From Owenia fusiformis (Eukaryota > Annelida > Polychaeta > Sabellida > Oweniidae): a DNA stretch of 64,000 nucleotides. The notes beneath the pieces are model-generated. The model was not told the DNA's origin. It made no database searches and worked only from the letters and a program-made list of their open reading frames with translations. Position numbers and translations under genes: made by a program. Positions 1-12,039 of this stretch are shown one piece after another (the stretch's first letter is position 1; every line of letters starts with the position of its first letter). The stretch is from NCBI GenBank assembly GCA_903813345.2, contig CAIIXF020000004.1, forward strand, positions 7,831,525-7,895,524. The letters are read 5' to 3'.

Positions 1-1303
1 ATTCTTATTTCACCATACTTCATTTATAATTTAAACGTTTTTGAATTAACATTAGTAAAACCCTGCAGTAAGCAGGGAGGTTTATGAACATGTATTATCA
101 TATTCTATTTTATTGCTATTACATAAAGCATTTGACTGTTATTTTGGCAAAATGCTATAAAAACAGGGTATGCTCCTGCTGGTATATTATACACTATTTA
201 AAGGCTTATTGTTAACTCCTCCCACTAACAATATCTAGGAAATATTTCAGATGACAGATTTCTCTAGATCACGATAAATTTAATTTTTGGGGTTTTAGTT
301 TCATTTTGATTGAGATTAACTTAACAGCCACAGCAGATCATGTCAGCTATGGATTAGTAATAACTGTATTAATTCTTAACTCAAATAAAATTTTGGTGAA
401 GGATATGCCAGGAAATAACTGTCCTTTGGCTGTTTGAATTTGATTAACCACACTTGATTTAATATAGAGATTAGTTCAATGGACCATAAGATATGCACGT
501 TGCTTAGTACGTATTATAAATATCCCCAAGCAATAGAAACCACAATATAGTTGTCTCACATGAAATATCACTCCGGATCAATCAAGGTTTTTCATGATGG
601 CTCAGACAGTGCAATTGAACTTCTAAATAGGCTTATTAGTACATGTAGAAACCAGTTACAGATTTTAGAATTAAAGTCACATTTTCACATGTTTATAAAA
701 GTTGTTTTTATCTTTATGTATTCGGACATCTGCATTGCTTTAATCTAGGAGGCTTCCAAGATTTTCCAGTTGATTTGAAAATGTCATATTTTGGCCAAAT
801 ATGAATTGAGGAGAGTCAAGCTATAATTTAATGTTTGCAAAATAGAACAAAAACATATGACAGTAAAACCTCAAGTATGCGACAAGCTTGGTTTGATAAT
901 TATAAATTGTGACAAAACAGAGTTTCCTCCCCTTATCTGTCTACTTTACCACGTCTGAAAAATCAGAACTTGTCATTTGAATATTTGGGAGATTTAACAA
1001 GTACCTGAATGGGTCTCATTGTTTACTCATTGTGAACTAAACATGTCTAGTTTTTGTCTACTATCACAAGTTCACTATATGTAGTTGTAAGGATATCCTC
1101 AGATAACTGTTCATATATTTTAAAATTGACATTTCTGTTTGGGATTTGAACAAGGATTTTGTTTGTTAACATAGTTCTGGTATTCTTATAAGAACCACTG
1201 TTTGGTTTCAATTATAAGTTCAAATCGTGGTCTGTTTTCAGAGAAACCTCCAAGTAGGCTTCCACAGAGGCGTAATACATGAACAGTTATAAGTAATTTT
1301 CTA
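1..1303. other. Non-coding sequence, no gene recognised
   Basis: AT-rich sequence with no open frame resembling a known protein. It probably belongs to the first intron or the 5' flank of the LRCH-type gene, whose first recognised exon begins at 11895. A short acceptor-like site near 1241 is discussed among the rejected items. Confidence 0.5.
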
Positions 1304-2009
1304 TTAACCTTCTGCACTCTGACTTATTTCAGCAAATATATCCCACGCATCTGACTTATTTTTCAAAAATGATATGCCTGGACTAAATAATTAATATCTC
1401 AATAACTACTGAATGAATCTGGATAAAATTTTCACAAAGGGAAGATACACTAGCCTGGCTCATGAGAAAAATGTTCTCATGAATTTTTTTCGTACATAAA
1501 CACGACTGGGCATAAATATACCATGAATACTCCTCTGGAATCCGCCGTTTCGCCCCTGGGGAGATTCAACGTCTGGTCAGAATCCAAAACTGAATTTGCA
1601 GCAATCGAATGTTCTTCTTTTCAGTTCAGAAAATATTCTAGTTTCTTTTTTCGATGACCATTATCGGCTTCCAAAAGCCTAAAGAGCTCGAAATCGCAAT
1701 CCATTTCCTCCACATTTTCGTTGTGATCGTATTTGGCCGTCATTTTGTACGATTTGTTCACTAAAAACGACTTAAACACTGTTTAAATTGTTGAATTGAG
1801 AAATATTTTTCGAAACATCGCCATTTCTAGGTCAACAGGAAGTCACCTACTAAGGACTGAATAAATCTGGCAATCTAATTGGATCTTAAGAACGGCGGGA
1901 AAAAGTAAAGTTTTCAAAAGTTAGATTTGTGTCGTCCGGATCCGCCGGTGGATTCTGGCGGTAATTTTGAATGGGCGGACGCGGTCGCCGGTGGTCTGCT
2001 AAAGGTTAA
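1304..2009 (-). mobile_element. piggyBac-like non-autonomous element, copy A
   Basis: The element is bounded by TTAA at both ends, with inward termini reading TTAACCTT. It matches the element at 60812-61513 in opposite orientation along its whole ~700 bp. TTAA target sites with TTAACC-type ends are typical of the piggyBac superfamily. Read on the minus strand, it holds a short acidic coding remnant beginning ATG (MTAKYDHNENVEE, about 1741-1727 and below) that ends after some 32 codons. This is consistent with the N-terminal stub of a deleted transposase, but that reading is inference. Confidence 0.75.
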
Positions 2010-2549
2010 TATATGTGATTATAGACACATATTGTGACAAAATTACTCTGGTATTTCCTTGTGCATCTATTACTACTATTGGCTATAGAGCAAGTATGGG
2101 AGGGGGATGCTATTGTCAAAATAAGGGCCGGAAGCTATGTCGGATTTCCCTATTCCCTAAATGTTGCTTATTTCTGTAGGTTGGATGTTCACCAGTTCCT
2201 TATGTTCCAGGTTGAATATCCCACATCATATTGTCTCAATCATACATGTACTTGAAAAATAAATGAAATCTTCCCATAGAGAAACACTGGCCATTTTGAC
2301 ACATATTAATTTATTCTTAGAGGTTTACAACAAACTGACCCCTAAATGGATGTAGTATCACCACATGGGATTATTCATCTCCAGTACCCTGGTTCCTCAC
2401 CAGACAACAATTCTACCCTCTGACTAACATAATCATTTCACTGTTTGAAGCTGATATAATCTCAATGAACTTTAATGAAAATTTTCATATATATTAACAT
2501 GCAGAAATTGTAGTGTTATGGTTTTCTGACGAAAGCCCCAGTCTCATTT

Positions 2550-2815
2550 GCTCCATGGCAGCCGTAGCTTCACAACATCGATATAGAAAATCTGCATTGT
2601 ACTGCTTATCCCTATTACCTATATTTTATGCTGCTGCATATTTCAAAATCATACAGTTTTCTGAGCACTTTTCTAGTGATTTTTGGCTATTTTTAGGCCA
2701 AAGTTGTTAAAAGCGAACTCTCCCGCCACCTGGTCATTTCCCCCTGGCCATGGGCCTATGCTGTATGGTTGCCATAGATCAAATGTACTGTAACTGAGGC
2801 TTAAGCATTCTGATT
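2550..2815 (+). repeat. Dispersed repeat interrupted by a decayed MITE
   Basis: The segment about 2550-2645 (GCCGTAGCTTCACAA, then TATAGAAAATCTGCAT) and the segment about 2760-2815 (TAGATCAAATGT, then AACTGAGGC) match adjoining parts of 26716-26860. Between them, about 2645-2755, lies sequence like a reverse-oriented, decayed member of the CCCGTAGCCAGG family (TTTTGGCTATTTTTAGGCC, then CCTGGCCATGGGCC). The second copy lacks this insert, so the MITE probably landed inside an older repeat. Confidence 0.5.
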
Positions 2816-3377
2816 CAATATGCAATTTAAGGCAAATATGAAATGATTGTCTCTAATTTAAGAGATTGGATTTAGTACAGTCTAGCAAAGGGTATGGATT
2901 ATTGATCTCTAGCCTCATTGCATCCTGTCTGGACCAGCTGTTTATAGTCTCACATCATATTACTGTGGCATAAATCTCAGTGTAATCTTCAGGCCTTTAC
3001 ATTTTGACAGTGCACCTTTTTGTTTAATTTGGTAGAGTTGACCAGATTTTCATATTTCTGAGTCTTATATGAAAATGAAAAATTATACTCTTGTTTGTGT
3101 CAAGCATATTTTTCAAATCTCAGCTGCCTATAGAGACGAATTAAAGTTCAAATGTATCCCTGGTTGGGAAACATCTTGAAGAGTGATTGTATATCTTTCA
3201 TTTGCAGTTATGATCCTTCATGCTGTCTTGTCACAGCATCTGTGAAAATTGAATTACAATTAGAACCTTAATGCATTATACATGAAATTGGTAATTCAGC
3301 ATCTCAATGGAAGGTTGTGCTGGAAATTTGATTTGAATATCAGCTATATATAGTTTTGCCTAGAGCCCTCTCGACTC

Positions 3378-3413
3378 ACCACCCCCCCCACCCCCCCCCC
3401 CCCCAACCACCCC
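3378..3413. repeat. Poly-C tract
   Basis: Nearly pure run of C with a few A interruptions; simple low-complexity sequence. Confidence 0.9.
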
Positions 3414-3517
3414 CTTCCGCCCTACCATACCTCACCTATGCAACTCAAATTCTTGATAAAAGAAAATGTCATTTCTCCTCTCGAGATTTTTCCTTGAGTG
3501 GATGTAAACTTTCATTT

Positions 3518-3725
3518 TCAGAATTCTGACCAAAGCCCAAAATATGCCAAGGGGATGCAGTTCTTGCTTTTCATGATTTTTCTAATCATGTGTTTATAAC
3601 TAAGAGGCTTGATATGGGAAAATGCAATAGGTACAACATTTTCAGAATTCTGACCAAATTTCCTTAAAATATGCCGATGAGATGCAGAGTTTAAGTCCAT
3701 GATTTTTCTTATCATATGGTTGTGT
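3518..3725. repeat. Tandem duplication, two copies of ~85 bp
   Basis: Two diverged copies (about 3518-3600 and 3640-3725) share TTTTCAGAATTCTGACCAAA, AAAATATGCC, GATGCAG and CATGATTTTTCT in the same order, about 120 bp apart. No coding signal. Confidence 0.65.
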
Positions 3726-4681
3726 CTATCATTGGTGTTATTAAAGAATTAACTACAGTAATTATGACTTCCTTGGTGTTAGGTAGCCTTTGGTGTTGAT
3801 TTGTTCCTAGCTTTAATCTTTTTATTCTAAGGAGGTCAGTACTCAGGTGTCAGATTTACCCTCCTGTGTCAAAGGAGGGTAACTCCCAGGTATCAGTGGA
3901 ATATATGATATGATGTCTTTAATACATCAATGATCTCTAACATGTAAAATATGAATAAATTTTAGCTAGTTACCAGACAAAATTTGACTAATAACATTCA
4001 TACAAAAATGAAAAAAATTGAAAATAATTATTTTGACAAAAACTCAAAATGTAGATTTGTTTCTTGAACCTTTCTTATGTTCCATAGCTGAGTTTTATTA
4101 ACTTACTGTATAATTTAATAACTTATCTCATCGCCTTACGAAAACAGCACAGGCAGACACCTTATTAGCGAGATCAATAGTGCAAATAAACAGGGAAATA
4201 GTTCATTCATGGAACGAAGCGTGAAACTTTCCATATATCTTCCATATACATTCATCTTTGATTTAAGAGCATGAGACATTTTTTTGGTCCACTAGAACGA
4301 CCAAAATTATTATAAATGCCCCCTCCCACCAAAGCCTGGGGGGTGGGGGAGAGAGAATTTATTTTTTATTTTTAAAAATGTGTTTAAATATGCTCATATT
4401 GCAGATTTAGCATGTTTCTTTCATAGTTAAGACAGATTGGCATTATAATAAGGTGATTTCTCATGATTTAACATTCTTAAAGCCTGACCGAGGTTGACAC
4501 CCACTTTTCTTATATGGAATATATTCATTTAATCAGATCTCCATTTTCGGTCTAAGAAATAATTGCTATTCACCTTTCAGCTGGATAACATCAGATTCAT
4601 TTCTTAATTATGATCTTAGGTGTTGCAATTAATCTAAGAGTTATATTGCTTAAGGTTTCGGGGTAGTTATCAGAAATTTAC

Positions 4682-5187
4682 ACCAAACAGGAAATGAAAA
4701 AAACATGTGGATTTTAGAATTGTTTGAACTAAGATACAGAGTTCTGCTTTAACCTTCTATCAGTTTTACTACTCCCATATATTATTTACATGACCAGGAT
4801 CATAATGGCCATTGTCAAAATGACCCTTACCATGCTGAAATAGCTTTTTCAGCCCTCTGAAATTGTGACTGAAAAAAGTTAAAAGTTAGCACTTACGAAA
4901 GGTCACTGAACAGAATATATTGAATTTTTCAGAAAATGTGCCCATTATATTATTCTGTTCACTGACCTTTTAGAAACACTAACATTTTACTATTTTCAGT
5001 CACATTTTCAGAGTACTGAAAGGGCTATTTCTGCATGGAAAAGGTCATTTTGACCATGACCATTGTGATCCTGGCAATGTAAACGATATATGGGAGTAGT
5101 ACAACTGACTGAAGATCAAAGCAGAACTCTGTTATCTTACTTCAAAAAATTCTAAAATCCACATTATTTTTTCATTTTCTGTTTGGT
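4682..5187. mobile_element. Nested foldback (palindromic) MITE, ~506 bp
   Basis: The two halves are inverted copies of each other. Blocks on the left (GTGGATTTTAGAATT, ACTCCCATATAT, TGAACAGAATA) recur reverse-complemented on the right up to GTTTGGT at 5187; the left end begins ACCAAAC. No coding capacity. It sits between the left terminal repeat and the decayed gene of the larger element, so it inserted later or is an internal structure of it. Confidence 0.7.
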
Positions 5188-5293
5188 TAAAGCCTTTATG
5201 TCATATTTTTTTTATTGTTAGAAGGAATGGATGAGAACAAGATGCAAGCTTTTAAATATCCTTTAAGTCTTATAAGCAGATTCCTTCCTGAAA

Positions 5294-6705
5294 GTGACAC
5301 ACTTTAACCAGAACCAGAAGGGCCACAGAGTGACAGTTTCAGTACATTCATCTGAAGAAACCTATGCTACATATACATCTGTTGAGAATCTTGACAATGG
5401 AATACCTAAAGAGTTTGATGATTGGTGTAATGCCCAACAGCATGTACCAGTTTTTAAGTTTTGGTTTCTAGTTATTAAAATTGAACTCCTCTGCCTTAAC
5501 TATGTGAGGGCTATCGGAAAACTTCCCCTTTACCTCCAATCAATAAGCAAGCTTCTCCCCTGTTTTTTCATTTTTGACCACTCCAACTATGCTCGATGGG
5601 TTCCAGTACATCTAAGGGATATGGTACAACTACAAGAAAAACACCCAGAGATCTATGAAGCCTTCCTGAAGGGCCACTTCACTGTGAGTAAATTGAGACG
5701 AAGCTTTTCTGCCACAGCCATAGCAATCGATCAAGCCCATGAGAAGAAAAACAATCTCGTTAAATCAGATGATTTGGAAATCAACAAGTTGAGTGCCCAC
5801 AGGTAGAGGCATTGTTCCTTGATGGTGCAGCCATTGTGCACCTTTTGAAACTCCAACAGGCCAAAATATTCCAACAGTACTCAGATCATGTGTTCAATGA
5901 ATAGAAAACGATATTTCTTCCCAGTTAGCAAAAGTGGAACGACTAGACATTGTGTGGGATCAGTAGCTGGAAAACAGTTTAAAACTATCAACCAGACAGA
6001 AAGGAGGAAAAGGCAAACAACGCCTAGTAGAACCAAATTCACAATCTCAAAAAATGGATAGCTTTTGGGAATGGGAAAAATTATCCAACCCATGAAGTGG
6101 CATACTTCCCTTGGACTTAACATTAGGCCACTTGTCTCCCCTTATTTCATGCCCTCACTGGTTAAGACACCACATCTTAATTCCATGGTAAATTCAAAAC
6201 AACAGCATGGAAACAATGGAATGCTTATCCCGAATTGACAAATGCCCAATTTTGGCTGAGGATCCAAATAAGTTAGCCATAGTTATGCCAATCATTGAAC
6301 CTTTCATTGTTATTTTATACAATACAGAAAGCAACAAAACAACTATAAATGCTGCAAGACAAGAAATGTTCATGAAGAAAACCACACAAATTGAGAACAT
6401 TTCCCCAACATTAGATGCTTTAGAGCAGCATATTAAGTGTGTCATTTACCAGGCAGTATATGTATGGGGGCAGTCCACTATAGCCATCCCAGTCATTCCA
6501 TCACCCTCACAATGGGGTTGGGAATCAATCAACACCAAGACTGGAAAAATGATTTGGGTTCTAATGTGGAAGACACTACCCCAAGCCTCAGATGCTTTTA
6601 AAATGCATTTGGAAGCAACAATGTTCAACTAAGCCCTGCAAGTGCTTTAAAGCCAATCTTCAATGTACCACCCAGCATTTGTGTAATGGGGAATGTGAAC
6701 ATTAA
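5294..6705 (+). pseudogene. Decayed multicopy (transposon-associated) gene, function unknown
   Basis: Pieces of one protein appear in changing frames. An opening block holds HSNYARWVPVHLRDMV and EAFLKGHFTVSKLRRSFSA, then IDQAHEKKNNLVK (about 5570-5770). A block around 5815-5900 reads FLDGAAIVHLLKLQQAKIFQ. Further pieces are LFHALTG (about 6145), then VLYNTESNKTTINAARQEMF and IYQAVYVWGQ (about 6325-6480), and finally a Cys-rich tail CSTKPCKCFKANLQC with its stop at 6703-6705. From memory, this order matches a large family of uncharacterised proteins in many copies in cnidarian, mollusc and fish genomes; I cannot check this here. Frameshifts and stops between the blocks show that it is dead. 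It lies inside the terminal inverted repeats of 4166-7339, which suggests that the element carried it. Confidence 0.65.
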
Positions 6706-7339
6706 TTGATAATGGCATATATAATACTTGAGTGCATACAGGTACTTAATAAAGTAACTGATCAACTAGTCAGAGACTGCTTTCATTAAAACAGAATCAA
6801 TTTATATTTGTGATTAATACATTATATCTTAATCACTAAAAGTGGGCGTGGCCAATAACAAGCCTTTAACAATAGAATTGTCTTTCTTATAGCATATATT
6901 ATATAAATATCATACTGATTTATCCTTATCCATTTTGTTCAGCTAAACTAGGTTACTTTCCTATTCATAACCAGAAGATTCACTAACTTGCATACTTAAC
7001 TTGTTGATAATATGGGCGTCGCCCCTAGTCAGACTTTAACAATGGATATCCATGAGAAATGCTTATGTAATCTTAGTTATTATTTTGAGCATACTAAAAG
7101 CATACTAAAACTGCAATATGAGTATATTCAAACATATTTTTAAAAAGAAAAAAAATTCTCTCACCCCCACCCCCAGGATTTGGTGGGGGGAGGGGATAAC
7201 TGTAATTTTTTTTATTGTTCTAGTGGACCAAAAAAATGTCTCATGCTCTTAAATCAAAGATAAATGTATACTGATGATATATGGAATGTTTCACGCTTCG
7301 TTCCAAGAATGAACTATTTTGACACTATTTATCTCGCTA

Positions 7340-7850
7340 TATCACATGATAAAAAATCATAAAAACTGTTAAATATCATTGGAAATGACAAAACATTACA
7401 TTAGTTTTTATTTCAAGAGCATAAACATGTTAGTGAAATGTGATTACATGTTTATCAGCAGTGTCAGATAATATAAAGTACCACTTTAGTTTGACCCAGT
7501 TTCTTTTAAACATTCAGCTGTTAAGGGCTCTGTAGGTTAGGAGCCATTCATTTTGAATCGTAGGGGTCATTTTAATGAAGAAATGTTGCTATAAAGGACT
7601 TAGTTAAATTCATTGAGAATTATGTGTAATATTTCATGAAAATAAAAGAAATCAGTTTCAGTTTTGGTTTGGACAAAATAGTAATTTGTCTGGTTTAATC
7701 TCACCAGGAAATATTTAGGGTGTGGTGCAAACATCTTCCGCATTATCGTTCAATCATAATAAATCATATTTATATTTTATTATTTTTACATGCTATTATT
7801 GTATACTCAGTCAAGTTTAGACTGGGAGCAATCATGATTTGCCAATAGGT
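7340..7850. other. Intergenic or intronic sequence, nothing recognised
   Basis: AT-rich sequence between the large element and a minisatellite; no convincing coding or repeat structure. Confidence 0.4.
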
Positions 7851-7852
7851 TG

Positions 7853-8526
7853 TGGTGTGCACCAAATAAACTGGTGCTGCACCAATAGACTGGTGCTGCA
7901 CCAATAGACTGGTGCTGTACCAATAGACTGGTACTGCACCAAATAAACTGGTGCTGCACCAAATAAACTGGTGCTGCACCAAATAAACTGGTGCTGCACC
8001 AAATAAACTGGTGCTGCACCAAATAAACTGGTGCTGCACCAAATAAACTGTTGTGCTGCACCAAATAGACTGTGATGCTGCACCAAATAGACTGTGGTGT
8101 TGCACCAAATAGACTGAGGTGTTGCACCAAATACTTGCAAATAGACCGTGGTGCTGCACCAAATAGACTGTGGTGTTGCACCAAATAGACTGTGGTGTTG
8201 CACCAAATACTTGCAAATAGACTGTGGTGCTGCACCAAATAGACTGTGGTGTTGCACCAAATACTTGCAAATAGACTGGTGCTGCACCAAATAGACTGTG
8301 GTGCTGCACCAAATAGACTGTGATGCTGCACCAAATAGACTGTGATGCTGCACCAAATAGACTTTGGTGTTGCACCAAATAGACTGTGGTGTTGTACCAA
8401 ATACTTGCAAATAGACTGTGGTACTGCACCAAATAGACTGTGGTGTTGCACCAAATAGACTTTGGTGTTGCACCAAATACTTGCAAATAGACTGTGGTGC
8501 TGCACCAAATAGACTGTGGTGCTGCC
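7853..8526. repeat. Minisatellite, ~20-22 bp unit, about 30 copies
   Basis: Repeats of CACCAAATAGACTGTGGTG plus CTG, with a shorter variant (CACCAAATAAACTGGTGCTG) at the left end and interspersed TACTTGCAAATAGACT variants to the right. The unit lacks stop codons on the minus strand in several frames, giving long spurious open frames of repeated VYLVQHHSLFGA-type residues. I do not call these genes. Confidence 0.9.
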
Positions 8527-8879
8527 ACAGTCTAAAAGCCTGGCAAAAGCTCTGCCATAATGGTACTCTTTCTAATGGTTTTATTTGAACCTCTTTATCA
8601 TTTTGAATCACATGTTCGATCATATCTGCTGCATTGGAGATGCAATGAATACCATCTTATCATCAGATCTTCCGTCTGTTTTCCAAATTTGTGTTTATGT
8701 TTGAATTGAATGAGGGAGGGGGGGGGGGGCAACAGAGGGATTGGATATAAGACTATGTTGCCCCGTGTTGGTATTTCTGTTTATATCTTCATTTCCCCCA
8801 AAACAGCAGTTTTAGATGTGCAGTGTCATGTCCACCTGCCAGATACCAAAACCGCAAGATAAACATCATGAGAGTTATG

Positions 8880-9013
8880 TTTTAAAATGTAAAATAAAGT
8901 GAAAAGGAGTGGAATTAGCAAGGAATAAAGTAAACAGGCATGTAGTCAAGACTCTGAATTATAAGGAAATGCAAGAAAATTAGACAGTTTATTCATATTT
9001 TAGAGAGAAATAT
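8880..9013 (+). repeat. Dispersed ~135 bp repeat family, copy 1
   Basis: Shares AAATAAAGTGAAAAGGAGTG, CAAGGAATAAAGTAAACAGG, CATGTAGT and CAGTTTATTCA with the copies at 9150-9290, 13248-13385, 15215-15352 and 16725-16860, and in part 29735-29795. Class (SINE or MITE) is not determined. Confidence 0.7.
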
Positions 9014-9149
9014 GTTGAATTAGAGTGAGCAGACGGACATTTTGGGGTCTGGAATCCTCTTCCATTTCCCACCATGTAAGATGAAGCAAGTTTCTTGCAT
9101 GTGATTGAACCATTTAATGAAATACCATGAAGTCACGGTTAATCCTCTA

Positions 9150-9290
9150 ATTTCTCTCTAAAATTTGAATAAACTCCCTAATTTTCTCTTATTTCCATAT
9201 AATTTAGAGTATTGACCACATTCCTGTTATGTTCATTCTTTGCCAAATCCAGTCATTTTCTTCCCTTTTCACTTTTTAAGCTCAATGTGA
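9150..9290 (-). repeat. Dispersed ~135 bp repeat family, copy 2 (inverted)
   Basis: Reverse-complement copy of 8880-9013 (TTTCTCTCTAAAATTTGAAT, then ATATAATTTAGAGT, then CCCTTTTCACTTTTTAA). With copy 1 it forms an inverted pair about 140 bp apart, possibly the two ends of one element. Confidence 0.65.
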
Positions 9291-9913
9291 AATTTTATTT
9301 CTGGTTATCCATTCCTAACATAACATGGCCTAAGATATGCTATGGACCTCCTTAATGTGAAATACTATTTAGAATATTGTGAAAAGCAAGGAATAAAAGA
9401 GGAATAACATAACTTTAAAGGAAGTTTAACTCTTATTTGTAAATGATTGATGTTCAATGTAAAATAGGGAATTGAAGTCGAATACTGATCAAAACCAGGA
9501 GTCAATTTTCAGAACTTGCTCGTACCTCTCCAAAAAATATAAATATCTACTTCTTATAGAATTGCCTCTTGTTCGCTTATTATACAAAGCTATATGTCCT
9601 GGAGAATTGAGTCTTGATCAGGAGGGCATTTTGGATCCAAGGTCAATATTTTTTATGTTCATGTATCATGCCACTGTTTCAATCCAGTCAAATTTTAAAA
9701 TACATGTACTATTTATTTTCTATATTAATGATGTGATATCTTGAGCATGGAAATGTCATTTCTTTGCCTGAGGCAAATCTCATATATTAAAAGTTTGAAT
9801 TGAAATTAAAGGTTTTTATGCAAGGAAAGAATGTGCTATACAGTATACATACTCAGGTTCAAGTTTAGAATAACAGGTTTCTGTTTATGAAATCCATATG
9901 TAATTTGTATATA

Positions 9914-10132
9914 CACTCCCCTCCAAAAGTTTAGCATCTAAAAGTCTCCTTCGAACTTGAGGTTAAAGCCTGTTTATGGTCGTGGCAGTTTTAACAAATT
10001 CATAATTTGTCTTTAATTTTGAACCTTTTGTAATCTATGAACAAAACCAAGATTCAAACGTATGAATGGTTTCCAGTCTGTCCAATGAAGAATTTTTGGG
10101 AATTTTGGTTGCCAAACCTAAGGAGGGGGGTG
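9914..10132. mobile_element. Short MITE with TA flanks, ~219 bp
   Basis: Terminal inverted repeat CACTCCCCTCC (left) against GGAGGGGGGTG (right, one mismatch), directly flanked by TA at 9912-9913 and 10133-10134. A TA target site is typical of Tc1/mariner-type elements. No coding capacity. Confidence 0.6.
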
Positions 10133-10272
10133 TATGCTCTTAACTTGTTTATATGGTTCAGATTGTTTTACTCAATAGTGTATATACTGTTATAGATTGT
10201 TAATACCCTTGATCCAGAAAAGAACAGTATCTATACTGGAAAAACAAATGTAGCAACGAAATCCAGGCTGTT

Positions 10273-10390
10273 CAGGCCCGAAGCCAGGATTTGTCAAGGG
10301 GTTCACTTTTTAAAAAAACTCTGGGGGGTTCACTTTTGAGAACTTTGGCCCAGAAATAAACCCCCCACCCTCTCTCTCTACAGGCCTACT
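10273..10390 (+). mobile_element. CAGGCCCGTAGCCAGG-family MITE, internally deleted copy
   Basis: Starts CAGGCCCGAAGCCAGGATTT, contains GGGGGGTTCACTTTTGAGAA and ends CTACAGGCCT. The middle present in full copies (14036-14241, 47942-48141) is missing. Confidence 0.65.
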
Positions 10391-11894
10391 GTTATGGCTC
10401 ATAGTGAGTCATATTTTGAAAAAATAAGACCCTGGCAACAGTCAAAGTTATATTCAATAGGTTTGGATGGAGCTGAATGTATTAAAGCCTATACTTTGAG
10501 AGGCTTGTATTGTGAGCTGCTCTTATTTCTGTATGTTGAAGTAATTGGAACTCCTACTTATTTTTGAGACTCACTCCTTAACCGCTTGTGAAATTGTAAA
10601 TCAATATGGTCATATTGTAAGTGACTTTTTAACTTCATAGATGTCATGTTGACTTTTTAATTCACTAGAATTCTGAGTCAGTTTCCTCTGGAGTTCTTCA
10701 CCAGTTCAATTTATTGTATCAATATAAACCACTTGAAAGTTGACTTGAATAAAAGTAGTATGTGGGGCTTTGTGTGAACCCATTTCAGGACAAATCATAA
10801 TTTATTTACAATGAGTTTTGATTGATACAATTTGATAGTTCAGATTATAGAAATCTGAATGAACAAGAAGTCTTACTCTGAATTCATTTGGGTTCATTAA
10901 TTGTGTTACTGTAAAACATGTGCAATTGAATTTTTTGATGATTTTAATTTTGATCGTAAGTAAATAGCGATAAGAAATATAACTATGATCATTAAAAATA
11001 TGATGATATTTTATTTACATAAGAATGTTTTTATTTACTTTTTTATTTACATCAAATTATATTTTAAGTTGAATCAAAAAATAAAATTGTCCAAAAGTTT
11101 TTACAGTAAACAGGTTTTACAGTATAAGGTGAAGATTGATGTAAACCTCTACATAGGTGTACTGTGTTTATACATATAGTAGCAACATTCATTATTTTCT
11201 CCTAATTGCTTCCTATGTTTTTACTACATGCTAGCAACTAAAATGTGTACCCTAAACAAGCACTATGCCTGAACTCTAAGATCTCTCCCATGAAGTTAGT
11301 TAATCTAATTAAAAGTACAAATAGTATACAGGGGTAGATTTAGGAATTGATAATGGAAATAAAATTGCTTTCAGGTTTTTTGCTCTTGATTTGAAAGTTC
11401 AATTTCAATAGTTTAATTTCACTTAAAAGAGAGCTTCGTCGGTACTTACTACAAGTCCTTATATAAGAATAGAGAAAATGTTCTATTATCAACACCATTG
11501 GAACGGACCAGCTTAAAGTGTTTGAATTAGATGTTCACTTTTCAAGGTTTGTTTATGATGGGAGTCCGTAGGAGATTATAAAAATGGGGCAGAGAAAAAA
11601 TGATCACATTGAGAGGAGGTGTTCGGATCGGAGAGGTGTTGGGATTTGCAGTTGAGAGATGTTTGGATTAAAGAGGTGTTCAGATATATGTGTTACTTTT
11701 TTTATAGAGATGTCACGGAACGAAAAAAAATCGGAACGGTTTGGTTCGGAACATTTTGCTTCTCAATTTGTGTTCCGTGTTCTGTTCCGAGGGCATAATT
11801 CCGCAGATCTGAACAAAATCGGGTATCTGTGACACCTCTAGTATTTTACATCATTATTTTACATTTATTTTACATAAAATCTTTTTATTTGCAG

Positions 11895-12039
11895 ATATAT
11901 CAAAGAACAGGTTCACCGAGATTCCTGAACAAGTTTGTGAATTCTGTTCCATGGAAAATCTAAACTGCTATCATAATGTTATAAGATGTATCCCAGAAGC
12001 TATAGTGCAACTGCAAGCACTGACGCACCTTAATTTAAG
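11895..12039 (+). CDS. LRCH: LRCH exon: first LRR block in window
   Basis: Acceptor TTTGCAG precedes 11895 and donor GTAGGT follows 12039. The exon opens after one base of a codon supplied upstream and closes with two bases (AG). It encodes ISKNRFTEIPEQVCEF, then MENLNCYHNVIRCIPEA and IVQLQALTHLNL, two canonical LxxLxL-type repeats matching the LRCH N-terminus. The last ~80 bp and the donor are repeated six more times just downstream (12064-12690). Reading past the donor gives an immediate in-frame TAG, so retention of this intron would truncate the protein. Confidence 0.88.

Larger units (their letters stand above)
4166..7339 (+). mobile_element. ~3.2 kb DNA-transposon-like element with long terminal inverted repeats
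   Basis: The terminal ~235 bp on each side are imperfect inverted copies: 4166-4405 against 7111-7339. Shared blocks include TAGCGAGAT, AATAGTTCATTC, GGAACGAAGCGTGAAAC, TTTGATTTAAGAGCATGAGAC and TTGGTCCACTAGAAC. Both ends carry TA (TA then GCGAGAT; ATCTCGC then TA), suggesting a TA target site. The interior holds a decayed gene (5294-6705) and a nested foldback element (4682-5187). The superfamily is not established, since no transposase catalytic motif was recognised. Confidence 0.7.
8531..11894 (+). other. Intronic sequence upstream of the first recognised LRCH exon
   Basis: No exon was recognised. It contains a G-run at about 8717-8730, a pair of dispersed repeats (8880-9300), a TA-flanked MITE (9914-10132) and a deleted MITE (10273-10390). 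It also holds a purine-rich GAGAGGTGTT-type imperfect repeat near 11610-11690 and an inverted motif (CGGAACG, TGTTCCG) near 11715-11790. It ends in the acceptor of the exon at 11895. Confidence 0.5.

Noticed and set aside
1241-1281. Acceptor-like TGTTTTCAG followed by a short frame KPPSRLPQRRNT and stop
   Set aside because: Could be a terminal exon of an upstream gene, but there is no partner exon, no similarity and the frame is too short to judge.
7770-8623. Three long overlapping minus-strand open frames (233-263 codons)
   Set aside because: They are translations of the 20-22 bp minisatellite in different frames; the unit simply lacks stops.
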